Assembly (NCBI RefSeq): GCF_009600315.1
Contig: NZ_WIWC01000012.1
Location: 1 to 64,000 of the forward strand
DNA from: Pseudomonas helleri
Lineage (GTDB): Bacteria > Pseudomonadota > Gammaproteobacteria > Pseudomonadales > Pseudomonadaceae
Reading direction: 5' to 3'
DNA length: 64,000 bases
This document shows, piece by piece, positions 8,163 through 16,657 of the stretch; the first letter of the stretch is position 1, and the number at the start of each line of letters is the position of its first letter. The notes under the pieces are model-generated. The model saw only the letters and a program-made list of their open reading frames with translations. It was not told where the DNA came from and made no database searches. The position numbers and the translations under genes are program-made.

Positions 8163-8633
8163 TTACTGCACCAGCATCTTGCTGACCAGTACCGACGTGA
8201 ACGGTATGCCCAGTCCTTTGGCACTGAAACTTTTGCGCAGGTCTTGCTCAAGACGTGATTGCAGATCAGTGAGCGACAACGCACGCAGTTGATTGAGCGG
8301 GAGCGTCGACAAGGAGCCAACCACTGCATTGCGCACCAATAGCTCGGCCTGCTTGAATGCGCTCGCGGACTGTTCGGCATCCCCTTGCAAGGCGAGATCG
8401 AGCACAAAGTAGTGCTCGCGGTCGTCGCCTCGCAGATTCACGACAATTTTATCTACCGGATAAAACACATAGTTAGCTGGATCCTGAGCAATCGTAGCCT
8501 CGCCAACCTTTTGCACCTGCTCAACGTCCGAGGTCTTGTCAGGGCGCAAATACAGATAGCCAAACACGACACTTCCCAACGTGATGACCATGTTCAGCCC
8601 TACGATTAACAAAATTACACGTGGCATCCGCAT
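8163..8633 (-). CDS. fliL: Flagellar basal-body-associated protein FliL (LafF-like)
   Basis: 156 residues from the ATG at 8633; an in-frame TTG lies at 8645 and another ATG at 8627. There is one N-terminal transmembrane helix (VILLIVGLNMVITLGSVV), and the periplasmic FliL domain has the typical stretch FYPVDKIVVNLRG followed by FVLDLALQ. FliL surrounds the stator and stabilises motor function. It ends 8 bp before the sigma-28 start. Confidence 0.88.
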   Translation of the reverse strand: MRMPRVILLIVGLNMVITLGSVVFGYLYLRPDKTSDVEQVQKVGEATIAQDPANYVFYPVDKIVVNLRGDDREHYFVLDLALQGDAEQSASAFKQAELLVRNAVVGSLSTLPLNQLRALSLTDLQSRLEQDLRKSFSAKGLGIPFTSVLVSKMLVQ

Positions 8634-8692
8634 ACAGTCTTTCAATCCACTTCGAGTTGAATTTGGGTGTGGCGCAAGCGCCGTATTTTTTG

Positions 8693-9769
8693 TTACACCG
8701 TGACAAGTACGTCACTGCCATACCCTGTGGGTACGATCTCAGGTATCTGCGCTTCATCGATCGCCTGAGCGATGGCGGGTTCAGACTGCTGGCGCGCCTG
8801 TTCTCGAGACGACTGCCCTCGTGAATCGCTCGAAACCTGTACGTCAACGTGAAGCAGATTTTGCTGCACTAACTCTTGACGCATGCGCTCACTGGAGTGC
8901 GCGAGCAAGCGAGCAACATCGGTCTGGGCGGCCGATATATGCACACTCAAGCGACCGGACTCATGACTGATGAAGATCTCAAGGCTGCCCAACTCCGGTG
9001 GATCCAGACGAATCGTGGCTTGCTGAAAGCGCTGCTGAACCTGGATCTCAACGGTTTCACGCAAGGCATTGAGCATCTGCTCACCCCAGCGCGCTTGAGG
9101 GGCCACCAGCTTAAGCCCGCGCTCAAGCACAGGCTCTGACAAGGGTGACGCGCCGGTCAGGGCAATCGGCGTCACCGTCGCGTCAGCTCGCTCGGAACTC
9201 ACTAAACCTGGCTTCGCTATGCCAGCCCACTGGCCCTCAGCGGGTACGGCTGTTACAGCGGTCTTGACGGGCGTGGTCGCCCCCGCTCCTTCACGTGCAG
9301 CCGCCAAAACCTGAGGATCGAGCGACAACGCCATGGGTTCACCCTGAGTTGTGCGGTTAAGCGTCAAGGGCGCATCAGGTAATGGCGTCGGCTCGTTTAA
9401 CCTCTGCAATACGCCGGCATCTACCGCCAGTCGCGTCAATACGCGCGCAGGAGACGGGGGCGGTGCAGACGCTGCGTTTGAGTCGCGGGCCTGCACATTG
9501 ACCGCTTGCTGGTTGAGCATCATAAGCAGCCATTGCTGTGGGTCCGCCAGCACCTCGACAGCGGGCGCTTGCTCCTCTTGATCTTGTAGCTGCACGGCCT
9601 CGGCGGGCATGTCCATCAACGGCAACGGCAACGGCAACTCAAGCTCCGGCGTTTGCGGGGTATAGATCACCTGCACGAGGGCCTCGATTGCACCCTCCAC
9701 ACCCGCGTCAGGCGCAGGTTGCGCCGCCGGCTGGCTGAAACCGCCGAGCAAAGAAAGCGATGCGGACAT
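8693..9769 (-). CDS. fliK: Flagellar hook-length control protein FliK (LafE-like)
   Basis: 358 residues. The first two thirds are low-complexity and rich in Ala, Pro and Gln, as expected of the FliK ruler. The C-terminal third is the conserved Flg_hook domain with RLDPPELGSLEIFI (about residues 256-269) and QNLLHVDVQVSSD. FliK measures hook length and switches export specificity through FlhB. It starts 3 bp downstream of fliT. No hook gene is in the window, so the hook it would measure must be encoded elsewhere. Confidence 0.88.
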   Translation of the reverse strand: MSASLSLLGGFSQPAAQPAPDAGVEGAIEALVQVIYTPQTPELELPLPLPLMDMPAEAVQLQDQEEQAPAVEVLADPQQWLLMMLNQQAVNVQARDSNAASAPPPSPARVLTRLAVDAGVLQRLNEPTPLPDAPLTLNRTTQGEPMALSLDPQVLAAAREGAGATTPVKTAVTAVPAEGQWAGIAKPGLVSSERADATVTPIALTGASPLSEPVLERGLKLVAPQARWGEQMLNALRETVEIQVQQRFQQATIRLDPPELGSLEIFISHESGRLSVHISAAQTDVARLLAHSSERMRQELVQQNLLHVDVQVSSDSRGQSSREQARQQSEPAIAQAIDEAQIPEIVPTGYGSDVLVTV

Positions 9770-9772
9770 GGC

Positions 9773-10090
9773 CTAGTTCACTCCTTGCAGACTGTCTGCC
9801 AACGAATAGGCCTGACGCCCTTCTGCATAGTCAGTGTGGTTCGCCAATATCTGGCTCAAACGCGCACACTCGCGGGCGCACGCCTGCAAGGCATGACCGT
9901 GCAACGCCTTGAGCGGCGCCAGTTTGTGTCGGGTTTCGTCGTTGAAGGGCTGGGCATCCTGCAAGCGCTCAAGGCAAAGCCGTATCCACCCGTCGACTTC
10001 ACTGATACGCACCCAGTCCTCCCTGGCCAGGGCTTCGGCGAGCAACCCTTGCAGCTGGGCCAGACGACTAAACTCAGCTGCGGATGGCAT
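9773..10090 (-). CDS. fliT: Small flagellar chaperone, FliT-like (LafD position)
   Basis: 105 residues from the ATG at 10090, which has GAGGG five bases upstream; a GTG at 10096 is the alternative. The protein is predicted to be largely helical, without signal peptide or membrane segment. FliT proteins are poorly conserved chaperones of the cap protein FliD. The assignment rests on size and on the position between fliS and fliK, which is lafD in lateral operons. It overlaps the fliS end by 17 bases. Confidence 0.65.
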   Translation of the reverse strand: MPSAAEFSRLAQLQGLLAEALAREDWVRISEVDGWIRLCLERLQDAQPFNDETRHKLAPLKALHGHALQACARECARLSQILANHTDYAEGRQAYSLADSLQGVN

Positions 10091-10457
10091 TGACACCCTC
10101 CCACCCTTCGCGAATCTGCTCGAGCAGGTGCGTTACTTCATCTATTCCGCTGACCGACAACGAAGCACTGACCTCAACCAGACGATGCAGGCAATAGTCA
10201 TAAACACACGATAGACTGACAATCAACTCCCCACCCTGTTCATGATCGAGGGTGCTGTTGAGTGCGTTGATGATGTTCATGCACTTCTCCAGCGACTGGC
10301 CTTTGAGGTCGAAATGCCGGGCTTCAATGTGTCCACGGGCGCGAGACAACTCATCCAGAAGCCCATCGAACAACACCAGCACCAATTCATAAGGAGAAGC
10401 GCAAGACACTTGAGTGTCGAGGTCGATTGCGCGGTAGTGGTCATAGCCGTCATTCAT
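10074..10457 (-). CDS. fliS: Flagellin export chaperone FliS (LafC-like)
   Basis: 127 residues with the FliS signature: a tyrosine-rich N-terminus (YDHYRAIDLDTQVSCASPYEL) and LVLFDGLLDELSRARGHIE. FliS binds the flagellin C-terminus in the cytoplasm and prevents premature polymerisation. The gene starts 8 bp after the fliD stop and overlaps fliT, so it belongs to the same operon. Confidence 0.9.
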   Translation of the reverse strand: MNDGYDHYRAIDLDTQVSCASPYELVLVLFDGLLDELSRARGHIEARHFDLKGQSLEKCMNIINALNSTLDHEQGGELIVSLSCVYDYCLHRLVEVSASLSVSGIDEVTHLLEQIREGWEGVNAIRS

Positions 10458-10465
10458 TTTTCAGA

Positions 10466-11790
10466 TCATCCGAACATGCTGAAGGTTTGTTCCATCGCCG
10501 CCATCACCTGCGCCAACTGGGTGTACTGCTTGAGATAGCGCTGATAGTGATTCTGGTATTTGATTTCCAGATCCTCGTATTTCTCGTCGACACGTTGCAG
10601 CAGGTTATTGAGGTTATCCTTGCGCGCCTTCATGGCCCCTGTGCTGCCGCTGGTATAAGTACCGAGCCTTTTATCGAGGGTTTCGAGCAAGTTTCCCGAA
10701 CCTGAAAAGAGTTTTTCGAAACCTTCCGGGTTTGCATCCAGCATTTTTTCGAAAGCTTTGGTATCCAGCTTGAGCTTGCCGTCCGACCCTGCCAGCACAC
10801 CAAACTCCATCAACGTAACGCCGCCAAAAGGCGTGCGCAGACCGAGTTGAGCATGGCCTCTATGGCACGGATGCTGGAGTCGCCCGCCAGTGCGCCGCGC
10901 TCGCCGTTTTCCCCTCCTGAGCCGGTCAGCTCATCGAAGGTGCTCAACATCGTATTGATCGCAGTGACAAACTCATTGAGCTTGTCATTGGTAGCTGTTT
11001 GGTCACGGCTGATATTGACGGTCAGCGGCTCGTCCCCGGCCTCATGCACTTTGCTGAACGTCAGGCTTACGCCTTCGATCATGTCCTTGAAGGTGTTGGA
11101 GCTTTGCTGCAGCTTCATCCCGTTGGCGTCTGCCCCTAGGTAGATAATGGCGTCCTGGGCCTTGGACAATTCCTTGGCGGCTCCCAGACTGGCTTCGAGC
11201 GGGCTGCCTGCGGCATCTGTGCGCATTTCAATGGCGTACTGCTCGCCTGTTTCTTCGGCGCTCAGCACCATCGTCACTTCACCGCCGCTGCGCACCAGCG
11301 TGGCCTTGACGCCCTCGTTATCCGGATGATTATTAATTGCCGAAGCCAGCTCCTCCTGGGACAGAGCGCCATCGCCGTTACTGTCCGCAGCGGCGAGATC
11401 GACGGCAAACTCGACGCCGTCCTGCTTGATATACAAGTTGCCCGAGTCGGCGGCATCATCACCCAGCCCGCTGAGCGAGACCTGATGCCGACTGGCCAGT
11501 TGCTCGACAAAAAACTGATAGCTGCCCTCTTTGGCGCTGGCACCCACCGTGGCGCTGGCGATGCCTTCAGCGCTGAAAGTAGCCGCATTGATCAGCATGC
11601 TTTTGTCGGCGCCCTTGAAGCTTTTAATCGCATTGCCCAAAGCTTTGAGCGCTGTATCCAGGGCGGTGACTGCCTCCAGCTGGGCTTTGTATTTGGTCTC
11701 GTTACGCTGGGCCTGCGCCAACTCGCGCTGGACTTCATATTCAGCCAGAAGTTTGGCTTGAGCCTGGATGTAGTCGGTATCAATAGCCAT
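10466..11790 (-). pseudogene. fliD: Flagellar cap protein FliD, frameshifted (LafB-like)
   Basis: Two overlapping reading frames make one FliD. The N-terminal part (10810-11790, 326 codons) begins MAIDTDYIQAQAKLLAEYEV, has the FliD core (NTFKDMIEGVSLTFSK) and runs into a short out-of-frame tail after AIEAMLNSV. The C-terminal part continues in another frame with LRTPFGGVTLMEFG down to MEQTFSMFG. One missing base between 10841 and 10840 (minus strand, TCGGT|CTGCGC) restores a 441-residue protein of normal FliD length. No homopolymer or slippery heptamer lies at the break. FliD caps the filament; loss usually lets flagellin leak out and abolishes motility. The break could be a real mutation or a sequencing error. 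AAGGAG (11800-11805) precedes the start. Confidence 0.85.
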
Positions 11791-11817
11791 GTACGTGCTC
11801 TCCTTGGTTGCTCATCA

Positions 11818-11832
11818 GCAAAACCAGTGCCA
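11818..11832 (-). promoter_or_regulatory. Candidate sigma-54 promoter of the fliD-motB operon
   Basis: On the minus strand the sequence is TGGCAC-TGGTT-TTGC, a full match to the -24 and -12 core with correct spacing. Transcription would start near 11806, giving a very short leader that still includes the AAGGAG ribosome binding site. An AT-rich tract just upstream (11837-11876) could be a bending or IHF site. This suggests activation by an enhancer-binding protein (FleQ or LafK type), which is not encoded in the window. Confidence 0.65.
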
Positions 11833-12267
11833 ATAGATAACTTGTTGTTTTATATTGATTATTTTTTGTTTTTGTGAAGCGGTACTTCCGGTTTGGACCT
11901 AGAGGGATGAAGTTGGCCGGAAAGGGGGTTTCCGCATTGTTCAACTCAGAAGTCAGCAGGGTTTAAAGGCGACATAAAGCGGGGAGTGATTAAGGCCAAG
12001 AAGTTTTAAGAGGGGATCAAGGGGAGGATAAATTCGCTTTTAGCTTTTTATTTTAAGAACAATGTCACTGCGGCCACCGAAACAGTGAGGACGACACTGG
12101 GCCCCTGCGTAGGCACTCGCGAGCGGGGCGGCAAATCAAGAGCACAAGCAAAACCAGCTCAAAAACGAAGCGAAATATTCATGCTTATCGCGCGGGTGTG
12201 CTTCGTGTTTTGCAGCACGCTGGAAATGATTGCCAAACGCTGGGTCAAGCCCCAGCACCCAAAACGC

Positions 12268-12296
12268 AAAAGCCCCGTCTAACCGACAGGGCTTTT
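12268..12296 (-). terminator. Terminator downstream of the DUF1329 gene
   Basis: Interrupted stem AAAAGCCC-c-GTC / GAC-a-GGGCTTTT around TAACC. It ends in a T tract on either strand, so it could act in both directions. It lies 28 bases after the stop of the minus-strand DUF1329 gene. Confidence 0.75.
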
Positions 12297-12323
12297 GATC
12301 GTGCTTAAGGGTTACAGCCTGGC

Positions 12324-13706
12324 CTACCTCCCCATCGCCCGTGCCGCGTCAGCGGTGTACTGGTCGGGGGTAAATTTACCCTCGTTGAGAATCGGGCCTT
12401 TCTTCGCTTCGTTGGTCATGCCGTAGCCGGTGTATTGACCCGAGTTCAAGTCGATAAAGAACTGCGAACCCGCCTGCCAGGCACTCATGTCCGGGTGGTA
12501 GTAATAGTTGATCATGGCGTGCTTCCACAACTGGCCGCGTGCGTCGTAGTTGTCTGCCAGAACCGAGTGCCATGTGTCTTCGTCAAGAAACAGCACACGC
12601 TTGCCATACACATGGCGGTAGCCTTCTTTCAGGTCCGCTTCAAGGACCCAGACACGACGCAGTTCATAGCGCATCAAGTCCGGATTGGGATGGTTGGGCG
12701 TCAGCATGTCGGCGTATTTGACCGTACCGGCGTTCGCCTTGTAGGCATTGGCCGGGATGTAGACTTCGCGCTTGCCGATCAACTTCCAGTTAAAGCGCTC
12801 TGGCGAGCCGTTATACAAACGGTCTTCGTCGACGGTCATGGTGCCGTTGGTGCCGATCATCGGCTGGTCATACCCGTAACCCGGCAATTGGCGCACGCGC
12901 CGGGTTGAAGGGCTGTAGGTCCAGGCCTGACGTTGATCGGTGGAGAAGTTGTAGGGTTCGTGAGCGATGTTCAACGTACCGTTGTCACGCGCAGGCTTGA
13001 GGGTCTGGTTGTTGCTCATCGACTGAATCTTGCCCGAAGTCTGGGGCTCAACCACCGGCGAGTTGGCCTGGGACAAGTTACGGGCAAAGGCACGGCCCCA
13101 GCCAATGCTACCGTTAGGCAAGACCGAGGCCAAATCGCTGGTTTTTTCTTCGGTCCAGGCACGGGCTGGCAGTTGGTGGTTCCACAGTACTTCCATGCCG
13201 GTTTTCGGAATTGGGAACGGGACTTGCCCCAACCCCTCGAAGCCCATGCCATCGTTCACCAGCTTAGCGTTCAAGGCGTTGCTCATGACCCGCTTGCACA
13301 CATAATCCGGGTAGCGGTAATCACGGTGGCCGGGGTAGATATTCATCTTGTAGGTGGTCGGATAACGCTTGAGCAGCGCTTTTTGGCCTTCGGTGAGCTT
13401 GTCGGCGTATTGATCCATGTTCTGCGCCGTGATCACCAAAATCGGTTTTTCAGCGGCATAGGGATCAATCGGCTGGTCGCCGGAAAATTTGACGTGATTC
13501 CAACCCGGCACTTCCCCCAGGTATTTGCCGGTGTAAGGCGGGATAGTACCCGCCGCGTTGCCGGCCTGTTCGGCCCCCACACAGGTCAGCTCTTTACCCA
13601 GTTTGGCCGCTTCGGCGGGCGATACCTGAGCGAATGCCGACCCTATGGCGAGGCCATTGACGGCCAGGGTGGCTGCGAGCACTACGCCTGTTCTTGTTAT
13701 TTTCAT
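12324..13706 (-). CDS. DUF1329 family secreted protein
   Basis: 460 residues from the ATG at 13706, which has a strong AGGAGG upstream; a longer frame to 13760 lacks a comparable site. The first 26 residues are a Sec signal peptide (VVLAATLAVNGLAIGSAFA). The mature protein matches the DUF1329 family of periplasmic or outer-membrane-associated proteins with a LolA-like fold. DUF1329 genes often accompany DUF1302 genes in steroid and other hydrophobic-substrate catabolic clusters, where a role in uptake or envelope trafficking is suspected but unproven. No DUF1302 partner is present here. It lies downstream of the CoA ligase with an 86-bp gap that holds a possible third copy of the 16-bp motif. 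Confidence 0.8.
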   Translation of the reverse strand: MKITRTGVVLAATLAVNGLAIGSAFAQVSPAEAAKLGKELTCVGAEQAGNAAGTIPPYTGKYLGEVPGWNHVKFSGDQPIDPYAAEKPILVITAQNMDQYADKLTEGQKALLKRYPTTYKMNIYPGHRDYRYPDYVCKRVMSNALNAKLVNDGMGFEGLGQVPFPIPKTGMEVLWNHQLPARAWTEEKTSDLASVLPNGSIGWGRAFARNLSQANSPVVEPQTSGKIQSMSNNQTLKPARDNGTLNIAHEPYNFSTDQRQAWTYSPSTRRVRQLPGYGYDQPMIGTNGTMTVDEDRLYNGSPERFNWKLIGKREVYIPANAYKANAGTVKYADMLTPNHPNPDLMRYELRRVWVLEADLKEGYRHVYGKRVLFLDEDTWHSVLADNYDARGQLWKHAMINYYYHPDMSAWQAGSQFFIDLNSGQYTGYGMTNEAKKGPILNEGKFTPDQYTADAARAMGR

Positions 13707-13792
13707 GTATTGCCTCCTACGCGAATAAGGCTTGCTGGGTATGGGTCCATTCTTCGCCATCCACCGGCGAGCACATCGTCCACAAAGACTAA

Positions 13793-15481
13793 TCAGGCCG
13801 TTACCAGCACTTCTTTGAGCAATCCTTTGAGCAGCTTGCCCGACGCATTGCGAGCAAATGGGGTGTGTTGCACATGGATCTGTGCCGGCACTTTGTAGCT
13901 CGCCAGACGCTGGGCAAAATACCCGCGCACGGCTTCGCTGTCGGGGCAGTCGCCCGCATGGCCGCGCACCACCACAAACACCACCTCGCCCAGTACATCG
14001 TCCGGCACGGCAAAGGCGGCGGCTTCAATCACGCCGGGCATTTCACACGCACAGGATTCAATCTCGGCTGCGGAAATTTTCTCGCCGCCACGGTTGATCA
14101 AATCCTTGGCGCGGTCAGTGATATAGAGAAAACCTTCGTCATCCAGATGGCCAATATCGCCGGTGTCGAGCCAGCCATCACTCAAGGTCCGGGCACTGGC
14201 TTCAGGCAGATTCCAGTAGGCAGTCATCAAGGTCGGCGAGCGCACCCAAATCAGCCCGCTGACGCCCGTAGGCATTGGCCGCTGCGGGTTATCGCCAATG
14301 CGCACATCGACAATCGGCAAGGGCCAGCCAGCCGACGCAGGCTTATAGATGAACTGATCACCACCAATGGCCGCGCAGATACCGTTGCTTTCGGTCAGAC
14401 CGTAGCCACTGCCACCGACGGCCTCGGGTTTGCGTTGGGTCAAGTGCGCCAACAGGCTGGCCGAGGGTGCCGCCCCGCCCAGACCCAAGCCGTACAGACT
14501 CTGGGTATCGGCACTGCCGAAGCGTGGCGAGGTCAGCAGTTGCTGCATCATCACCGGGGCACCATTGAACTGGGTGCAGTGTTCGTCGCGGATCAGGTCG
14601 AAGGCTTTGTTCACGTCCCACTTGTACATCAGCACCAGCCGTCGACCGCCACGCAGGGCCAGCAGGAACTGGGCGTGCAGCCCACTGACATGAAACAGCG
14701 GCACCGCCATCAGGGTGGTCGGGGCAAAGCCGCTGTTGATGACGACACTGATGCGCTCAGGTGAGCTAACCGCGCAGAAAACGCCTTGAAACTCCAGCGC
14801 AACCAGAGCTTGACACACCGCACCATGGGTCGACAGCACGCCCTTGGCCAAGCTGGTAGTGCCCGAGGTGTATAGGATCATCGCCGGGTCATCAGCTTTG
14901 ACGCTCGGCACCGGCGCATCCCGCAACGGCTCAGCCAGCAGCTCTTCCAGACGCTGGCAATGCTCGTCGCGAGGCTGGTTGGGGTCCATGCCCACCACCA
15001 CCGTCGCCAAACCGTGTTCGCGCAGGTCATCCTTGAGCAGTTGCAGGCGCGGCTCGTCGCACAGCAAGAGGTGCGCACCGCTGTCCTGCAACCCATGGAA
15101 CAATTCGTCGCGCAGGCCCCAGCTGTTCAAAGGCACACACACACCAGCGCAACGCTGGATTGCGGCAAACGCCACCAGCCAGGCCGGTTGGTTACGCATG
15201 GCAATCGCCACACGATCGCCCTTGCGCACTCCAAAGCGGTGCACCAGCTGGCCCGCCAGACGATCGACCTGATCAAAAAACTGGGTGAAGGTCAGGCGTT
15301 GTTGCTCCCACACCAGAAATTCGCGATCCGCGTGAACCCGGCCAGTGTCAATTGCAGCCCAGACGCTTTCAGCGCTATGACGAAAGTGCCTGGGGCCACC
15401 AGCCACAGGCGTCAGCACTTCATAAGGCGACCCGGGACCAATCAGTTGATCCCAGGCGTTCTGCCATTGTTCAAGTTTCAT
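13793..15481 (-). CDS. Acyl-CoA ligase (AMP-binding), probable steroid side-chain CoA ligase
   Basis: 562 residues from the ATG at 15481, preceded by GGAG. ANL-superfamily motifs are in order: the P-loop LYTSGTTSLAKG, the A5 motif GYGLTES, the A8 hinge region WLDTGDIGHLDDEGFLYITD and the C-terminal lysine motif NASGKLLKG. It activates a carboxylic acid to an acyl-CoA through an acyl-adenylate. Downstream of two acyl-CoA dehydrogenase pairs, a MaoC hydratase and an Ltp2-like aldolase, the probable substrate is a steroid or bile-acid side-chain carboxylate, as for StdA1 or FadD17/19-type ligases. Exact chain length cannot be read from sequence. Confidence 0.8.
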   Translation of the reverse strand: MKLEQWQNAWDQLIGPGSPYEVLTPVAGGPRHFRHSAESVWAAIDTGRVHADREFLVWEQQRLTFTQFFDQVDRLAGQLVHRFGVRKGDRVAIAMRNQPAWLVAFAAIQRCAGVCVPLNSWGLRDELFHGLQDSGAHLLLCDEPRLQLLKDDLREHGLATVVVGMDPNQPRDEHCQRLEELLAEPLRDAPVPSVKADDPAMILYTSGTTSLAKGVLSTHGAVCQALVALEFQGVFCAVSSPERISVVINSGFAPTTLMAVPLFHVSGLHAQFLLALRGGRRLVLMYKWDVNKAFDLIRDEHCTQFNGAPVMMQQLLTSPRFGSADTQSLYGLGLGGAAPSASLLAHLTQRKPEAVGGSGYGLTESNGICAAIGGDQFIYKPASAGWPLPIVDVRIGDNPQRPMPTGVSGLIWVRSPTLMTAYWNLPEASARTLSDGWLDTGDIGHLDDEGFLYITDRAKDLINRGGEKISAAEIESCACEMPGVIEAAAFAVPDDVLGEVVFVVVRGHAGDCPDSEAVRGYFAQRLASYKVPAQIHVQHTPFARNASGKLLKGLLKEVLVTA

Positions 15482-15518
15482 CTTGTTAGTCTCCGGGCTT
15501 GAACCCCTGCACACCGGT

Positions 15519-16646
15519 TCAAGCGAGTGCGCCATAACGCTCGCAGTGATAATCGGCATCCCCCAGGCAAGCCTGTGCCACACGAATGCGCTTGAGAAAC
15601 AAACCGACATCCAGTTCGTCAGTGACACCAATACCGCCGTGCATTTGCACCGCTTCATTGGCCACCTTGACGGCCATCAGCCCGGCCTTCCATTTGGCCA
15701 GGCTCACCAGTCGTTGACGCTCCACCTCGCTCAAAGCGCTATCGTCCAGCGCAGCCAAACCGGCGATCACTGCGCTGCGTGCCAGTGCCAGCTCCACATA
15801 GAGCTGGGCCGACCGATGTTGCAGGGACTGAAAGGAGCCAATGGCGACGTCGAACTGCACGCGGGTTTTCAGGTAATCGAGGGTCAACGCGAAGAGTTTT
15901 TCAGCCATGCCCAGCATCTCGGCCGCCAGGCACACACGGCCGCGATCCAGTGCGATGGTTAACGCCGCACCGGCCGACCCCAGATCACCCAGCAAGGCAT
16001 CTGGCCCAACTTGCACCTGCTCCAGTTGCACGTGCGCGTGGTTACGCGAGTCAATCAGCGACAAGGGTTCAACCCTTAAACCCTGCGCACCGGCGGGCAC
16101 CAGAAACAGGCTGACGCCTTGCTGTGCATTACCTGCAGCCACGAGGTAGCCATCAGCCCCTACCCCGTCGATCACGAAGGTTTTTTGCCCGTTCAGACAA
16201 AACCCCTGCGCATTGGCCACGGCTTGCACCGCCAGCTGCGCGGGGTTGTGCCGTGGGCGCTCGTCCAGTGCCAGCGCCAGACGCTGCTCGCCGCTGATGG
16301 TGGCCGACAACCAGCGATCCTGCTGTTGCGCATTGCCTTGCAGGTGCAACAAAGAACCGCACAGCACCACGCTTGATAGCAAGGGTGACGCACTTAGGTT
16401 GCTGCCGATGGATTCAAAAATCGGGCCCAGGCCCATGCAGCCGAAATCCAGACCGCCGAGGTTTTCCGGGAACGGAATTGCACTCCAGCCCAGAGCTACA
16501 GCCTCTTGCCACAGTTGGCTGTCGAAGCCGAGTTGACTGCTCTCGTCGCGCAAGGCGCGCTGACGGGACACGGGACTGCGCGCCGCCAGAAACTCGCGGG
16601 CGCTGTCGGCCAACAGCCGATGATCTTCGCTATAAAGCAGGTTCAT
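15519..16646 (-). CDS. Acyl-CoA dehydrogenase, beta-like subunit of pair 1
   Basis: 375 residues of the acyl-CoA dehydrogenase fold. The helical N-terminus starts MNLLYSEDHRLLADSAREFL, and near the C-terminus is VQMHGGIGVTDELDVGLFLKRI. Steroid-degrading bacteria use heteromeric alpha2beta2 acyl-CoA dehydrogenases made from two adjacent genes. This gene starts 11 bp after the partner at 16658-17848 and has the HGGIG type of C-terminus, whereas the partner has the GGASEIQ type. It probably takes part in FAD-dependent alpha,beta-desaturation of a steroid side-chain acyl-CoA. Confidence 0.82.
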   Translation of the reverse strand: MNLLYSEDHRLLADSAREFLAARSPVSRQRALRDESSQLGFDSQLWQEAVALGWSAIPFPENLGGLDFGCMGLGPIFESIGSNLSASPLLSSVVLCGSLLHLQGNAQQQDRWLSATISGEQRLALALDERPRHNPAQLAVQAVANAQGFCLNGQKTFVIDGVGADGYLVAAGNAQQGVSLFLVPAGAQGLRVEPLSLIDSRNHAHVQLEQVQVGPDALLGDLGSAGAALTIALDRGRVCLAAEMLGMAEKLFALTLDYLKTRVQFDVAIGSFQSLQHRSAQLYVELALARSAVIAGLAALDDSALSEVERQRLVSLAKWKAGLMAVKVANEAVQMHGGIGVTDELDVGLFLKRIRVAQACLGDADYHCERYGALA

Positions 16647-16657
16647 GGTCTGGATCC

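Larger units (their letters stand above)
11791..12323. other. Intergenic region between flagellar operon and DUF1329 gene
   Basis: 533 bp, AT-rich near 11830-11875 and 12040-12065, without a convincing gene. It contains the fliD promoter region (sigma-54 site 11818-11832), a copy of the ten-base CGGGGCGGCA word at 12124-12133 also found at 71-80, and a terminator hairpin at 12268-12296. Nothing else is recognisable. Confidence 0.7.

Noticed and set aside
10810-10870. Programmed frameshift in fliD
   Set aside because: No slippery sequence or following structure is visible and FliD is not known to use frameshifting; a plain one-base loss is simpler.
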